Source of the DNA: Actinobacteria bacterium UBA4426
Lineage (GTDB): Bacteria > Actinomycetota > Actinomycetes > S36-B12
NCBI GenBank assembly: GCA_002390705.1
Contig: DGQA01000005.1
Location: forward strand, 24,268-88,267
Direction: 5' to 3'
Length of the DNA: 64,000 bases
Position numbers and translations under genes: made by a program. The notes under the pieces were generated by a model. That model searched no databases and was not told the origin of the DNA. It was given only the letters and a program-made list of their open reading frames with translations. This document shows, in pieces, positions 34,370-42,702 of the stretch (positions are counted from its first letter, which is position 1; each line of letters begins with the position of its first letter).

Positions 34370-35416
34370 CTAGATCACGCGACCTACGCCGCTGAATCGC
34401 TCTTTGTACCAAGGGCCGAGAAAGTCAATAATCTCCACTCCATCGCTCGGGTTTGAGGCACTGACCATCTTGCCGCCGCCAATATAAATCGCTACGTGGT
34501 GGGCCCCGCGGCCAAAATAGAACACCAAGTCGCCCGGTCGAATGTTGCTTACCGGAACACGTCTGGTCTGGTCCCACTGAGTGAAACTAAGTGGGGTAAG
34601 TCCTACTCCACTTTTACCCCAGGCAGCGGTCGTGAGTTTCGAGCAATCCCAAGAGTCAGGTGGTCGGGCGCTAAACGAGTAGGGCTCGCCAACCTGTGCC
34701 AACGCATACTGCACCGCCAACCGTGCACGTTTACTCCCCGAGGAACCCGCCGAGCCAGAATTAAGCCGACTGAGTTCTTCTGCTGCAGCACCAATCTGAG
34801 ACTGGCGACGATCGCCGGCAATTTTGCTCAGCCGTTGTCGTTCCTCGGCCTGGAGCCCAGAGAGAACATCTTCTGATGCCGACAGTTGTGCATCCACTTC
34901 TTTTTGAGCAGATCCCATTTCGCCACGCACTTGCTGAGCTCTCGCTTCACGCTCGGTTATCTCTGCCTCAGTTTGGGCTATTCGAAGGCGTGCGGTCCGG
35001 GCTTGCACTAATTGTGCGAGTTGTGTTTGTTCGAGTTGACCCATCGTCGCGGCTTGAGCTAAGAATTCATCGGGATCTTCTGCCAAGAGAAGTTGGAGGG
35101 TGGAGTCGATACCACCGGAGGTGTACGCCGCTCGGGCAATGTCATTGATCCTAGACATAGCGACACGCATTTCGGCGCGCTCACGATCGGCACGTTTCAA
35201 AATTGAGTTAAGGTCGGACTGAATTTCTTTCAGTCGCACTTGCGCTCGGTGCACCAACTCAGCCGCTGCACCCGCCTCCATTTGAAGTTCACGCACTTGC
35301 TGCGCCACCTGCTGGAGGTCTTTGCGGGGGGCCGCGACAGATATTGACAAAGAACCGAACAGTAGAGCCGAAACGGATACGCATACTCCGAACGGAACAG
35401 CGAATCTTTTTTTCAT
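34370..35416 (-). CDS. NlpC/P60 peptidoglycan endopeptidase with coiled coil
   Basis: A 348-residue exported wall hydrolase. A signal peptide leads (VPFGVCVSVSALLFGSLSISVAA), then a long coiled coil to about residue 220. The C-terminal NlpC/P60 domain has the catalytic Cys258 (SWDCSKLTTAAWG), RPGDLVFYF, and His306/307 in AHHVAIYIG. It should cut peptide stems in the manner of RipA-type enzymes. The ATG at 35416 is preceded by TACGCT at 7 nt. It lies inside the segment flanked by tmRNA-end repeats. Confidence 0.9.
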   Translation of the reverse strand: MKKRFAVPFGVCVSVSALLFGSLSISVAAPRKDLQQVAQQVRELQMEAGAAAELVHRAQVRLKEIQSDLNSILKRADRERAEMRVAMSRINDIARAAYTSGGIDSTLQLLLAEDPDEFLAQAATMGQLEQTQLAQLVQARTARLRIAQTEAEITEREARAQQVRGEMGSAQKEVDAQLSASEDVLSGLQAEERQRLSKIAGDRRQSQIGAAAEELSRLNSGSAGSSGSKRARLAVQYALAQVGEPYSFSARPPDSWDCSKLTTAAWGKSGVGLTPLSFTQWDQTRRVPVSNIRPGDLVFYFGRGAHHVAIYIGGGKMVSASNPSDGVEIIDFLGPWYKERFSGVGRVI

Positions 35417-35582
35417 GCCTGGGAGCGTAACATTCCTGTAAAAATTTGGATGAGAACGCCGTGACGGTTGTGTGAGCTTGCTACGGGACGGCATACTCAT
35501 TCCCATTGTTCCATTTTTATGGATCGAGCTGCATTAATCATTCTGGGCTGCCAACAATTGGTTTTCGCTGAGGAAGTCATTA

Positions 35583-35615
35583 CCCACGGTGCCAGCGTGC
35601 GTGGCAGAGTCTGCC
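35583..35615 (-). repeat. 33-nt 3' element, copy 2 (behind the tspO stop)
   Basis: This is the second copy of the element at 31777-31809 (31 of 33 identical), again beginning 2 nt after a stop codon, here that of tspO. In this copy GTGGCAGA-G-TCTGCCAC gives a perfect 8-bp stem. Confidence 0.85.
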
Positions 35616-35617
35616 AC

Positions 35618-36118
35618 TCACCCGTTCAGGTGCAGGTATCCCCAGGACAACGACGCAGCCAGCGCCACCCAGATCTGGTAGGGCAGCAAAAGTGCACCCA
35701 ACAGCGGGCGGGTCAAGAACGCGATGATCACGATCGGAACAGTGAGAACCGCCGCGGAGCTGAGGGCGATCGCTGCCGGCGCAAACTCGTGTGGCACGTA
35801 GAACAAGTACGCCCACGCGAGCGCCGAAGCGATTGAAGCAGCCAAAAAGAAAATCAGCACCCCGACGCGTGGCGGCACTGCCCGCCACACCACCACCGAT
35901 GAGACCACTGCCAGCGCCACGAAGTTGTAGGTCCAGATCAACCCGAACACCGAGGGTGGCGGCTGCCAAGGTGGTTGTTCAAGACTTCGGTACCAGGATC
36001 CGTCGGTACCCACCCACACCCCGGAGAGCACTGCGTAGGTGATTATTGCTGCGATAACTACCCCAATGGCAAAAAGCCGCCAAGCGGTGCTGGGACCAGA
36101 TAATGTTCGCTCAGGCAT
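35618..36118 (-). CDS. tspO: TspO/MBR family tryptophan-rich sensory protein
   Basis: A 166-residue membrane protein with five helices. TspO signature parts are visible: WYRSLEQPPWQPPPSVFGLIWTYNF, then ALLLPYQIWVALAASLSWGYLHLN at the C-terminus. TspO proteins bind porphyrins and affect stress and tetrapyrrole handling. The ATG at 36118 has GGAAGA upstream; starts further out would run into the tmRNA gene. It lies between the two tmRNA-end repeats. Confidence 0.9.
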   Translation of the reverse strand: MPERTLSGPSTAWRLFAIGVVIAAIITYAVLSGVWVGTDGSWYRSLEQPPWQPPPSVFGLIWTYNFVALAVVSSVVVWRAVPPRVGVLIFFLAASIASALAWAYLFYVPHEFAPAAIALSSAAVLTVPIVIIAFLTRPLLGALLLPYQIWVALAASLSWGYLHLNG

Positions 36119-36162
36119 CTGAACCATTCTTCCGTGAAGACAACCGAGCGGTTGATGGCACA

Positions 36163-36184
36163 CCTTTGTGGAGATGCCGGGAAT
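36163..36184 (-). repeat. tmRNA 3'-end copy of the 22-nt direct repeat (putative attB)
   Basis: This segment covers the last 16 bases of ssrA (acceptor and part of the T arm) plus six flanking bases and matches 34331-34352. tmRNA 3' ends are common targets of site-specific integrases. Confidence 0.75.
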
Positions 36185-36536
36185 CGAACCCGGGTCCGTG
36201 CAGGATTTTTCCGTCCTTCTACGTGTGTAGCTGCGCTGTCGCTTTCTCGGCCCCCGCACTACGTGCAGCACTTTGCGGTGGCAGCCCAGTTACTGTTTGG
36301 TTTTCCGCCTGTCTCCGTAACCGAGACGATTGGTGAGTCCCCTAGCGACGTCAGACCCCAATTCGAGGACGCATTGGGCTGACGGCTGATTTATCGGTTA
36401 CGCAGCGAGTGCGTAAGCGTCAGCAGACTGCTTAGTTTTGGCAGTTATTTGTTTTTAAGGGTGTTTAACGAGATCACCTTAAATTCTCGACACGCTTCTC
36501 CGGTTAAACGACTGAACGTCGAAACCTTTCATCCCC
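36169..36536 (-). ncRNA. ssrA: Transfer-messenger RNA (tmRNA)
   Basis: tmRNA rescues stalled ribosomes by adding a degradation tag. The 5' end GGGGATGAAAGGTTTCGACG pairs through GGGGATG with 3' CATCTCC. The T arm GACCCGGGTTCGATTCCCGG is intact. The 3' end is followed by ACAA, so CCA is not encoded. The tag frame lies at 36442-36398. smpB lies 15 nt upstream on the same strand. Confidence 0.95.
36398..36442 (-). other. tmRNA tag-peptide reading frame
   Basis: Starting from a GCC resume codon, the frame encodes AKTKQSADAYALAA and ends with TAA. The YALAA end is the classic protease-recognition tail; the rest is close in style to other actinobacterial tags. Confidence 0.88.
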
Positions 36537-36551
36537 TATTTACTTATAGCC

Positions 36552-37028
36552 CTATTCTAACCCCTTCGACCGTCTTCCTACTAATCGCTGGGTTTCACGC
36601 TTGGATTCACGCTCAGCAATTGCTTGCCGCTTGTCATAGCTCTTGCGCCCACGGGCGACAGCAATCTCTACTTTCGCATAGCCGTCTTTGAAGTAAAGAG
36701 AAAGTGGAACCAGGGTCACACCGGTGTCTTTGGTGGCTTGTTCAATCCGCTTAATTTCATCCTTGCGCAGTAGAAGCTTGCGGGCTCGCCGTGGTTCGTG
36801 ATTAGTCCAGGTGCCCATGGAATATTGCGGAATGTGAATCTGACGCAGCCAAATAGCACCGTTCTCGTACTGAGCGAAACCATCAACCAAACTCGCTCGG
36901 CCTTGCCTCAGAGACTTCACTTCAGTGCCGGTAAGGACCATCCCCGCTTCGTAAACGTCCTCGATCGAATAGTCGTAACGAGCCTTTTTATTTTGGGCGA
37001 TCAACTTTTTGCCGGTTTCACGTGCCAT
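36552..37028 (-). CDS. smpB: SsrA-binding protein SmpB
   Basis: A 158-residue RNA-binding protein that brings tmRNA to stalled ribosomes. Seen: KKARYDYSIEDVYEAGMVLTGTEVKSLRQG, the FAQYENGAIWLRQIHIPQY strand, RARKLLLRKDEI, and a basic tail GRKSYDKRQAIAERESKRETQR that folds in the decoding centre. It is directly upstream of ssrA, its RNA partner. Confidence 0.96.
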   Translation of the reverse strand: MARETGKKLIAQNKKARYDYSIEDVYEAGMVLTGTEVKSLRQGRASLVDGFAQYENGAIWLRQIHIPQYSMGTWTNHEPRRARKLLLRKDEIKRIEQATKDTGVTLVPLSLYFKDGYAKVEIAVARGRKSYDKRQAIAERESKRETQRLVGRRSKGLE

Positions 37029-37094
37029 AAGCTGCTGCCTCCCATTCGGGTGTGCTCGGGATCGGGCTCACACCCAGCACCGCATTGGGCACCT

Positions 37095-38375
37095 TCAGCA
37101 CGGCACCGCTCGCATTGCTGCGCCGTACCACCCCATGGGATCATACGGGGTTCCGTCGAGGCGGGTTTCAAAATGCAAATGAGGTCCGGTGGACCAGCCT
37201 GTTGAACCGACCTTGCCGACTTCTTGCCCGCGGTTGAGGCTCTGACCAACTTTTACGCTGGTCGAAGATAGATGGGCGTAAAAAGTTGTTAAGCCACCAC
37301 TATGAACAACGAGCACCGCATTGCCATAAGGCCCTCCGCGCGTAATTGTCGCCACCGAACCTTGATCCGCAGCCTGCACCTTCGTACCGCTTGGCGCCCC
37401 AATATCAATTCCAGTGTGACAGGAATTGTGGCCGTAGATCGGGTGAATGCGCGGTCCCACACCCCCGCCTCGTGAACGACCCGGCAGCGGCCAGACGAGC
37501 GATCCACTCGGTGACTGGGCATTTTGCGGCGCCGTACCCTGGGCGGCAGCCTCCCTCGCGGCCGCGACGGCCTTCCGCGCAGCCAATTTGAGTTTGCGCT
37601 CTTCACGCTTAAGTCGCTCGTAACGATTCTTGATCTTCCCCTTGTACTTTTTTGCCGACTTAACAGCTTGGCGCTTGTCCTTACGCAGCTGCACCACGGC
37701 TCGTTGCTGTTTCTTAGCTGCTGTGAGTGCTACCCGAGATTTACGTAACTCGCGATCCGCCTGTGCTTGTGCCGTCGTTGCCTTTTCCGAAAGTGCAGTG
37801 AGTTTGACTTCTTGCATTTCTGCGTCGGCACTTGACACCAAAATTACCCGCTCCATGCTTTGCTGCTCGCGACTGACGTAATTGACAGCTACCATCCGGG
37901 CCGTAAAGTCAGCTGGATCTTGCGCAGACATCAAAATGGCAACCTCGTTGAGGGGTCCCTGTTGGTACACAGCTCGGGCAACATCTTCAATGTCTGCCCT
38001 TTGTGCATCCAATTTGCGCTCAAGTCTCGTGAGTGCTCGGGTGCCCAAAATCAGTGAACTCTTTGCGTATTCGGAGTCGACGCGCGCCGAATCTGCAACA
38101 GCAGAAGCTTCTTTCGATTCACGCAAGGCCGCTTTCTTGAGAATTTTGGCTTGCACCAACGAACGCTGGGCCTTGGCTGCAGCATTGACTGCCTTTTGCA
38201 ATTTGGTATTAGCTTTACCCAAAGCTTGGGTCGTCGACTTTAGACTTAATTGAACCTGACTCTGCTCACTCTTAATTTCACCAAGGTCCGCGGCATGCGT
38301 GGGTGCAACAAGTCCCGCGCTCGCCATGAGGGCGCAGGCAAGTGAGACGGCAATACCGGTGCGGGAGGGGACCAC
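37095..38375 (-). CDS. M23 (LytM) peptidoglycan hydrolase with coiled coil, FtsEX-linked
   Basis: A 426-residue exported protein. The signal peptide ends at THAA-D. Residues 30-280 form a Lys-rich coiled coil. The C-terminal LytM domain has the zinc ligands His320, Asp324 (HTGIDIG) and His401 with His399 (PHLHFE), so it should be an active endopeptidase. It is immediately downstream of ftsE-ftsX. In other bacteria FtsEX controls coiled-coil hydrolases or activators (EnvC, PcsB, RipC), so this is the likely partner. Confidence 0.9.
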   Translation of the reverse strand: MVPSRTGIAVSLACALMASAGLVAPTHAADLGEIKSEQSQVQLSLKSTTQALGKANTKLQKAVNAAAKAQRSLVQAKILKKAALRESKEASAVADSARVDSEYAKSSLILGTRALTRLERKLDAQRADIEDVARAVYQQGPLNEVAILMSAQDPADFTARMVAVNYVSREQQSMERVILVSSADAEMQEVKLTALSEKATTAQAQADRELRKSRVALTAAKKQQRAVVQLRKDKRQAVKSAKKYKGKIKNRYERLKREERKLKLAARKAVAAAREAAAQGTAPQNAQSPSGSLVWPLPGRSRGGGVGPRIHPIYGHNSCHTGIDIGAPSGTKVQAADQGSVATITRGGPYGNAVLVVHSGGLTTFYAHLSSTSVKVGQSLNRGQEVGKVGSTGWSTGPHLHFETRLDGTPYDPMGWYGAAMRAVPC

Positions 38376-38434
38376 CTGTTCAGGGTAATCCCAGACGGTC
38401 GATTCACTCTGGTGCGGGCTGGCGTGTTGAGCGA

Positions 38435-39343
38435 TTAAACCCTCAAGTACTTCCTGAGAGTCAAGAAGGCGGCGATACCGGAAAGCCCGATGCCCACGAG
38501 GATCAAGATCGGGGCGATTCCTACCACGGCGTCCCAGCCAACGAATGATGTGAATTGGAACGAAGGGGCAAGAACCTGGTCAATGATGACTGATTTGGCG
38601 AGCACCAGCCCACCCACAGCCAAGATCGCTCCGATCCCAGCGGAAACTGCAGCCTCCAGCAAGAACGGCAACTGAATATAGAGATTGCTCGCACCGACCA
38701 GTCGCATGATGCTAGTTTCGCGTCGCCTACTAAACGCGGCCACTCGCATAGTGTTGGCTACGAGCAGCACGGTCACAACCAACATAACAACGGCAATAAT
38801 CAGCGCAATTGCTTGGAGTCCCCCTAAGAGTTGGAAGAATTTGTCAAGCACCTGCCTTTGATCGTTGACCTGCTCAATCCCTGGCCGACCCGAGAAAGCG
38901 GATGCAACCACGTCGTATTGCGTTGGGTCTGCAAGTTTCACCCGAAAAGATTCAGGTAACGCACTTTCATTGACGCTGTCAGCAATTGGTGAACTGGAAA
39001 ATTGTTCTTGAAAGCGTACAAAGGCTTCCGCTTGGGATTCGTAATAAATATCCTGAACGAGCGGACGTAACGACTCAAGGTCAGCCTCGATTTGATCACG
39101 CTGCCCGGAGGTAACAGCACCTCCCGCGCACGAAGGAGTGTCGCTCCCTTTGGCACACAAGAAAATAGAAACCTCAACCTTGTCGTACCAAAAATCCTTC
39201 ATGGTGTCGACTTGGGCGCGCACTAGCAAGCTCACACCAAAAAGACTCAGCGACACAGCAACGGTGATGATCACAGCCAGAGTCATGGTGAGATTGCGGC
39301 GAAGCCCATTGCCCACTTCGCTGGCGACAAATTCGGCGCGCAT
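38435..39343 (-). CDS. ftsX: Cell division protein FtsX
   Basis: A 302-residue permease-like subunit with four membrane helices. An extracellular domain (about 45-165, with a CAKGSDTPSC loop) lies between helices 1 and 2. The MRVAAFSRRRETSIMRLVGASNLYIQLPFLLEA segment is the cytosolic coupling region. The start overlaps the ftsE stop by one base (TAATG). With FtsE it passes ATP-driven motion to wall hydrolases at the septum. Confidence 0.94.
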   Translation of the reverse strand: MRAEFVASEVGNGLRRNLTMTLAVIITVAVSLSLFGVSLLVRAQVDTMKDFWYDKVEVSIFLCAKGSDTPSCAGGAVTSGQRDQIEADLESLRPLVQDIYYESQAEAFVRFQEQFSSSPIADSVNESALPESFRVKLADPTQYDVVASAFSGRPGIEQVNDQRQVLDKFFQLLGGLQAIALIIAVVMLVVTVLLVANTMRVAAFSRRRETSIMRLVGASNLYIQLPFLLEAAVSAGIGAILAVGGLVLAKSVIIDQVLAPSFQFTSFVGWDAVVGIAPILILVGIGLSGIAAFLTLRKYLRV

Positions 39344-40032
39344 TATCGGACATACCCATACACGCCGCGAGATTGATCTCGCACTACATGTCCGTTTTCA
39401 AGTTCAATAACTCGACGGCGCATCTGGTCAACTATTTGCGCATCATGGGTGGACATGACCACCGTTGTTCCCATTCTGTTGATTCGATCGAGCAATTTCA
39501 TAATGCCAACAGAGGTTCCAGGGTCAAGGTTTCCGGTTGGTTCGTCGGCGATCAGCATTTTGGGTCGGTTGACGAATGCGCGGGCAATGGCCACCCGCTG
39601 CTGCTCACCGCCGGAGAGTTCATCTGGGCGGCGATGCTCCTTGCCTTCGAGCCCTACCACCTCAAGAACTTCAGGCACTACCTTCTTAATAAGGGCCTTA
39701 GGCTTACCAATCACTTCAAGGGCAAAAGCTACGTTTTCAAACACACTTTTATTCGGCAACAACCTAAAGTCCTGAAACACGGTGCCAATTTCACGACGCA
39801 AAGTTGGGATCTTCCAGTTAGAAAGCCGGCTAAGGTCTTTACCTAACACCCACACATTTCCCGAAGCTGGTCGCTCTTCGCGAAGCACTAGTCTCAAAAA
39901 GGTGGACTTACCCGAACCCGAAGGTCCAACAAGGAATACAAATTCGCCTTTTTCGATCTCAAGGGACACGTCTTCGAGTGCGGGGTGGGTTTGACTCGCA
40001 TAAAGCTTGGTCACGGTATCGAACAGGATCAC
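39343..40032 (-). CDS. ftsE: Cell division ATP-binding protein FtsE
   Basis: A 229-residue ABC ATPase. Walker A is GPSGSGKST, the signature LSGGEQQRVAIARAF, and Walker B MLIADEPTGNLDP. The N-terminal MILFDTVTKLYASQTHPALEDVSL is typical of FtsE. The GTG start has GGAG upstream. The prfB-ftsE-ftsX order is conserved in actinobacteria. Confidence 0.95.
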   Translation of the reverse strand: MILFDTVTKLYASQTHPALEDVSLEIEKGEFVFLVGPSGSGKSTFLRLVLREERPASGNVWVLGKDLSRLSNWKIPTLRREIGTVFQDFRLLPNKSVFENVAFALEVIGKPKALIKKVVPEVLEVVGLEGKEHRRPDELSGGEQQRVAIARAFVNRPKMLIADEPTGNLDPGTSVGIMKLLDRINRMGTTVVMSTHDAQIVDQMRRRVIELENGHVVRDQSRGVYGYVR

Positions 40033-40110
40033 TGCGCGGTACTCCGTTTCAGTCAGGAAGCAATCAGGTTAACGACTAGCAGTCTAAGCGGAAAGGGTCA
40101 CAAATTTTGA

Positions 40111-41223
40111 TTACGGCGTGGCCGAATTGGTCTTTCTCCACCGAATTCCGGCTTGTACGAGTTCATCAATTTCCCCGTCGAGCACTGCCCCGGTATTGCC
40201 CGTTTCTTCATTGGTCCGCAAATCTTTCACCATTTGGTAGGGGTGCAGGACGTACGAGCGCATCTGATTGCCCCATGAACCACCGGAGTCATCTTTAAGA
40301 GCGTTGAGCTTTGCGCGCTCGGCCTGGCGTTGGGTCTCCAATAATTTTGCTTGCAAGACCACCATCGCCGTGGCCCTGTTCTGCAGTTGGGATCTTTCAT
40401 TTTGACAAGAAACCACGATGCCGGTCGGTATATGGGTCAGTCGCACAGCTGAGTCCGTTGTATTGACACCTTGACCGCCAGGGCCGCTCGAACGAAAGAC
40501 ATCTACCCGCAAATCATCTTCGGGGATGTCAACACTCTCGGACTGCTCCAAGACGGGAATCACCTCAACGTCCGCAAATGAGGTTTGACGCCGACTCTGG
40601 TTATCAAATGGCGAGATGCGCACTAAACGGTGTGTCCCTTGCTCAACCGAAAGAGTCCCGTAAGCGTAAGGCGCCTTGACGGCAAAGGTTGCAGACTTGA
40701 TGCCAGCTTCCTCAGCATAAGAGGTGTCGTAAACCTCGTAACTCCAGCCGTGTCGTTCGCAGTAGCGCGTATACATGCGCAGCAGCATTTCGGCCCAGTC
40801 GGCAGCATCCACACCACCGGCGCCCGATCGGATGGTGATCAGGGCTTCGCGCTCGTCGTATTCTCCTGAGAGAAGTGTTCGGATCTCAAGTTCCCCCACA
40901 ACTGCTTCAAGTGCCTTTAGTTCCTTCAACGCCTCGTCAAGCGAATCTTGGTCGCCGGCGTCCTCCGCCAACTCAAAAAGGACCGGCAGATCCGCGTCTC
41001 TCATCTGGACAGATTCGAATTTACGCAGGTCACCTTGAATCGTGGACAGTTTTGAAGTCACTTTCTGAGCGTTTGCTTGGTCATCCCACAAATTTGGGAC
41101 GGACGCTTCTGCCTCAAGTGCCGAGATCGAATCCTTCATGCGAGGGATGTCAAGCACAGTGCCGATACTGCTCACTTTGACCGCAAGTTCATTCAGTCGC
41201 TCTTGGATTTCGAGTGAGGGCAC
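40111..41223 (-). CDS. prfB: Peptide chain release factor 2
   Basis: A 370-residue RF2 that ends translation at UGA and UAA. The stop-reading tripeptide SPF (RISPFDNQSRRQTSF) and the catalytic GGQ loop (SGPGGQGVNTTDSAVRL) are intact. The frame is continuous, so the programmed +1 frameshift of the E. coli gene is absent. The GTG start is preceded at exactly 6 nt by TAAAGT (41230-41235), suggesting a leaderless mRNA. Confidence 0.95.
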   Translation of the reverse strand: MPSLEIQERLNELAVKVSSIGTVLDIPRMKDSISALEAEASVPNLWDDQANAQKVTSKLSTIQGDLRKFESVQMRDADLPVLFELAEDAGDQDSLDEALKELKALEAVVGELEIRTLLSGEYDEREALITIRSGAGGVDAADWAEMLLRMYTRYCERHGWSYEVYDTSYAEEAGIKSATFAVKAPYAYGTLSVEQGTHRLVRISPFDNQSRRQTSFADVEVIPVLEQSESVDIPEDDLRVDVFRSSGPGGQGVNTTDSAVRLTHIPTGIVVSCQNERSQLQNRATAMVVLQAKLLETQRQAERAKLNALKDDSGGSWGNQMRSYVLHPYQMVKDLRTNEETGNTGAVLDGEIDELVQAGIRWRKTNSATP

Positions 41224-41258
41224 ATACGAACTTTACGAGTCGACTATTGACGCAGTCG

Positions 41259-41675
41259 TTACGGGGCGTAATCCAACCTCGCCGAGGCGCTCACCTCAAC
41301 GTGATCAAACGCTAACGCGTCAAAAAAGGTCAACCGCAATGGCGCGTTCAGGGTGACGAGAACTGACTTACCGTTGGGTTCAACCCTAAGAGCGGTGAGT
41401 GTAATTTCTGAACCTTCAGTCATGACCTTTGCGTGCGTTCTAGCGATGTTTTCAACTTGTGCTGAATTAAGCCTCGTAGATTGGGTAGCTCCGGTTCGGT
41501 AGTACTGCTCAAGGTCTATTCCTTGGGCTCCAGCAAGAGCAATTGAGTCGGCAACTGATTGAAGCTCCCGTTGTTGTATGAAAGCACCGGCGCTATCGGT
41601 TATTACCGCGAGTGCCAGCAAACACACTCCAATCATGCCAATACCGAGAAGCATGATGCTGCCTTCGTCTTTCAC
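41259..41675 (-). CDS. TadG/Rv3654c-like secretion-associated pseudopilin
   Basis: A 138-residue protein with one N-terminal helix (SIMLLGIGMIGVCLLALAVITDS) and QQRELQSVADSIALAGAQG, typical of TadG-like and helicase/secretion-neighborhood proteins. A DEG-SIM junction just before the helix resembles a prepilin cleavage site, without Glu at +5. It is the last gene of the Tad operon and overlaps the preceding TadE gene by 4 nt. Confidence 0.82.
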   Translation of the reverse strand: MKDEGSIMLLGIGMIGVCLLALAVITDSAGAFIQQRELQSVADSIALAGAQGIDLEQYYRTGATQSTRLNSAQVENIARTHAKVMTEGSEITLTALRVEPNGKSVLVTLNAPLRLTFFDALAFDHVEVSASARLDYAP

Positions 41676-42115
41676 GGCCCGCCCGCCTCGCGGTATTGAT
41701 CAACCAAGAGCGAGGCTTGCGCAGTTACGGGCATAGTAATTACTTCCGAGGACCCCCAACGGGGCACAAATGGCAGTGGGACTTGGGCCGTGATTTCCAT
41801 GGAGACTTTTCCACCCGGTGTGAGACAAGAAATGTGATCGCATGTTGTGAAAATTTCCGGTTCCGCATCTGCGAGGCCGTGGTCCGCAAACGCTTGTTCC
41901 ACAGCAACGACTGCTCTCTGAGTTCCACTGGAATTGCTTGTGCTGGTAACAAAAGCTCGAACACTTTCGCGGGCTGCCTGGTGGGTAGCAAACTGCGCCG
42001 CATTGAGGGTCAAAACGGTTATTGCGATGTAGATTAGCGGAAGAATAATCGCGACCCCAACAACAATAAACTCAATTGAAGCGCTCCCTTGATCGCTGTT
42101 ACTCCGCCAGTGCAT
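41672..42115 (-). CDS. TadE-family minor pilin (second copy)
   Basis: The protein has 147 residues. The motif DQGSASIEFIVVGVAIILPLIYIAI shows a Gly followed by SASIEF, with Glu at +5 as in type IV prepilins, then a hydrophobic helix. The rest is a small periplasmic domain with one Cys pair (TTCDHISC). It probably sits in or primes the Tad pilus. It overlaps its neighbours on both sides. Confidence 0.85.
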   Translation of the reverse strand: MHWRSNSDQGSASIEFIVVGVAIILPLIYIAITVLTLNAAQFATHQAARESVRAFVTSTSNSSGTQRAVVAVEQAFADHGLADAEPEIFTTCDHISCLTPGGKVSMEITAQVPLPFVPRWGSSEVITMPVTAQASLLVDQYREAGGP

Positions 42116-42500
42116 GACCGGTGAGTCTCATTGACGTTGGACCGTAAAAACCAATCAAAGGTAATTCAGTCTCGACCACAACTGCGAACATTTTGTTCTC
42201 CCCTTCGGTGACCTGTGATGCACGAATGCTTTGCACGGCCGTTCCAGCAAAATTCCTCTCCAAGATGGACCTGGTGCGTGACTCTGCTCGAGTGAGATCC
42301 CCGTCCACCAAAGCAGCGACCCGCGCACCCTCAATTGCAGCGCCCGTGACCACACTGCGCACATGGATAGCCAGCATCAACTGAAGTACCGCTAACGCAA
42401 CAAGCATGAGTAGCGGGGCAACCAGTGCAAATTCAACGCTTGCGTTCCCGCTATCGCCCTGCAGTCGTGTCCTAACAAAGCTGCATTTATGCGGAGACAC
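42099..42500 (-). CDS. TadE-family minor pilin (first copy)
   Basis: The protein has 133 residues. DSGNASVEFALVAPLLMLVALAVLQLMLA is the TadE signature with a prepilin-like Gly and Glu at +5. A short extracellular domain follows. The GTG start overlaps the end of the 59-residue pilin-like gene by 14 nt, consistent with coupling in the Tad operon. Confidence 0.87.
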   Translation of the reverse strand: MSPHKCSFVRTRLQGDSGNASVEFALVAPLLMLVALAVLQLMLAIHVRSVVTGAAIEGARVAALVDGDLTRAESRTRSILERNFAGTAVQSIRASQVTEGENKMFAVVVETELPLIGFYGPTSMRLTGHALAE

Positions 42501-42666
42501 TCGAGATCGCTCGATCCAGGATTCCGGTGAGTTGGTCGTCAGCGATGAGCCAGATGGCCGTGACCAGTCCCGCCGTCATCACCGCAACAAGCACCCAGCC
42601 GGGGACATCGCCACGCTCATTAGCCAACTTGGTGAATAGCTTGCCTAACACTAGTTCGATATTCAT
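42487..42666 (-). CDS. 59-residue Flp-pilin-like single-helix protein
   Basis: A small gene reading MNIELVLGKLFTKLANERGD and then VPGWVLVAVMTAGLVTAIWL, with a GGAAAGG ribosome site before the ATG. It has one membrane helix after an ERG-D junction, at the place in the operon (between tadC and tadE) where the major Flp pilin usually lies. It lacks the Glu of classical Flp pilins, so it may be the pilin itself or an accessory subunit. Confidence 0.82.
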   Translation of the reverse strand: MNIELVLGKLFTKLANERGDVPGWVLVAVMTAGLVTAIWLIADDQLTGILDRAISSVSA

Positions 42667-42702
42667 ATTTTACCTTTCCTTGATATATGTATTTTGTTGT
42701 TG

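Noticed and set aside
36141..36154. CAACCG-AG-CGGTTG palindrome behind ssrA as a terminator
   Set aside because: The loop would be only 2 nt and no T-tract follows, so I do not call it a terminator.
40111..41223. Programmed frameshift in prfB
   Set aside because: The coding frame is continuous from the GTG and I see no in-frame early UGA with a slippery site.
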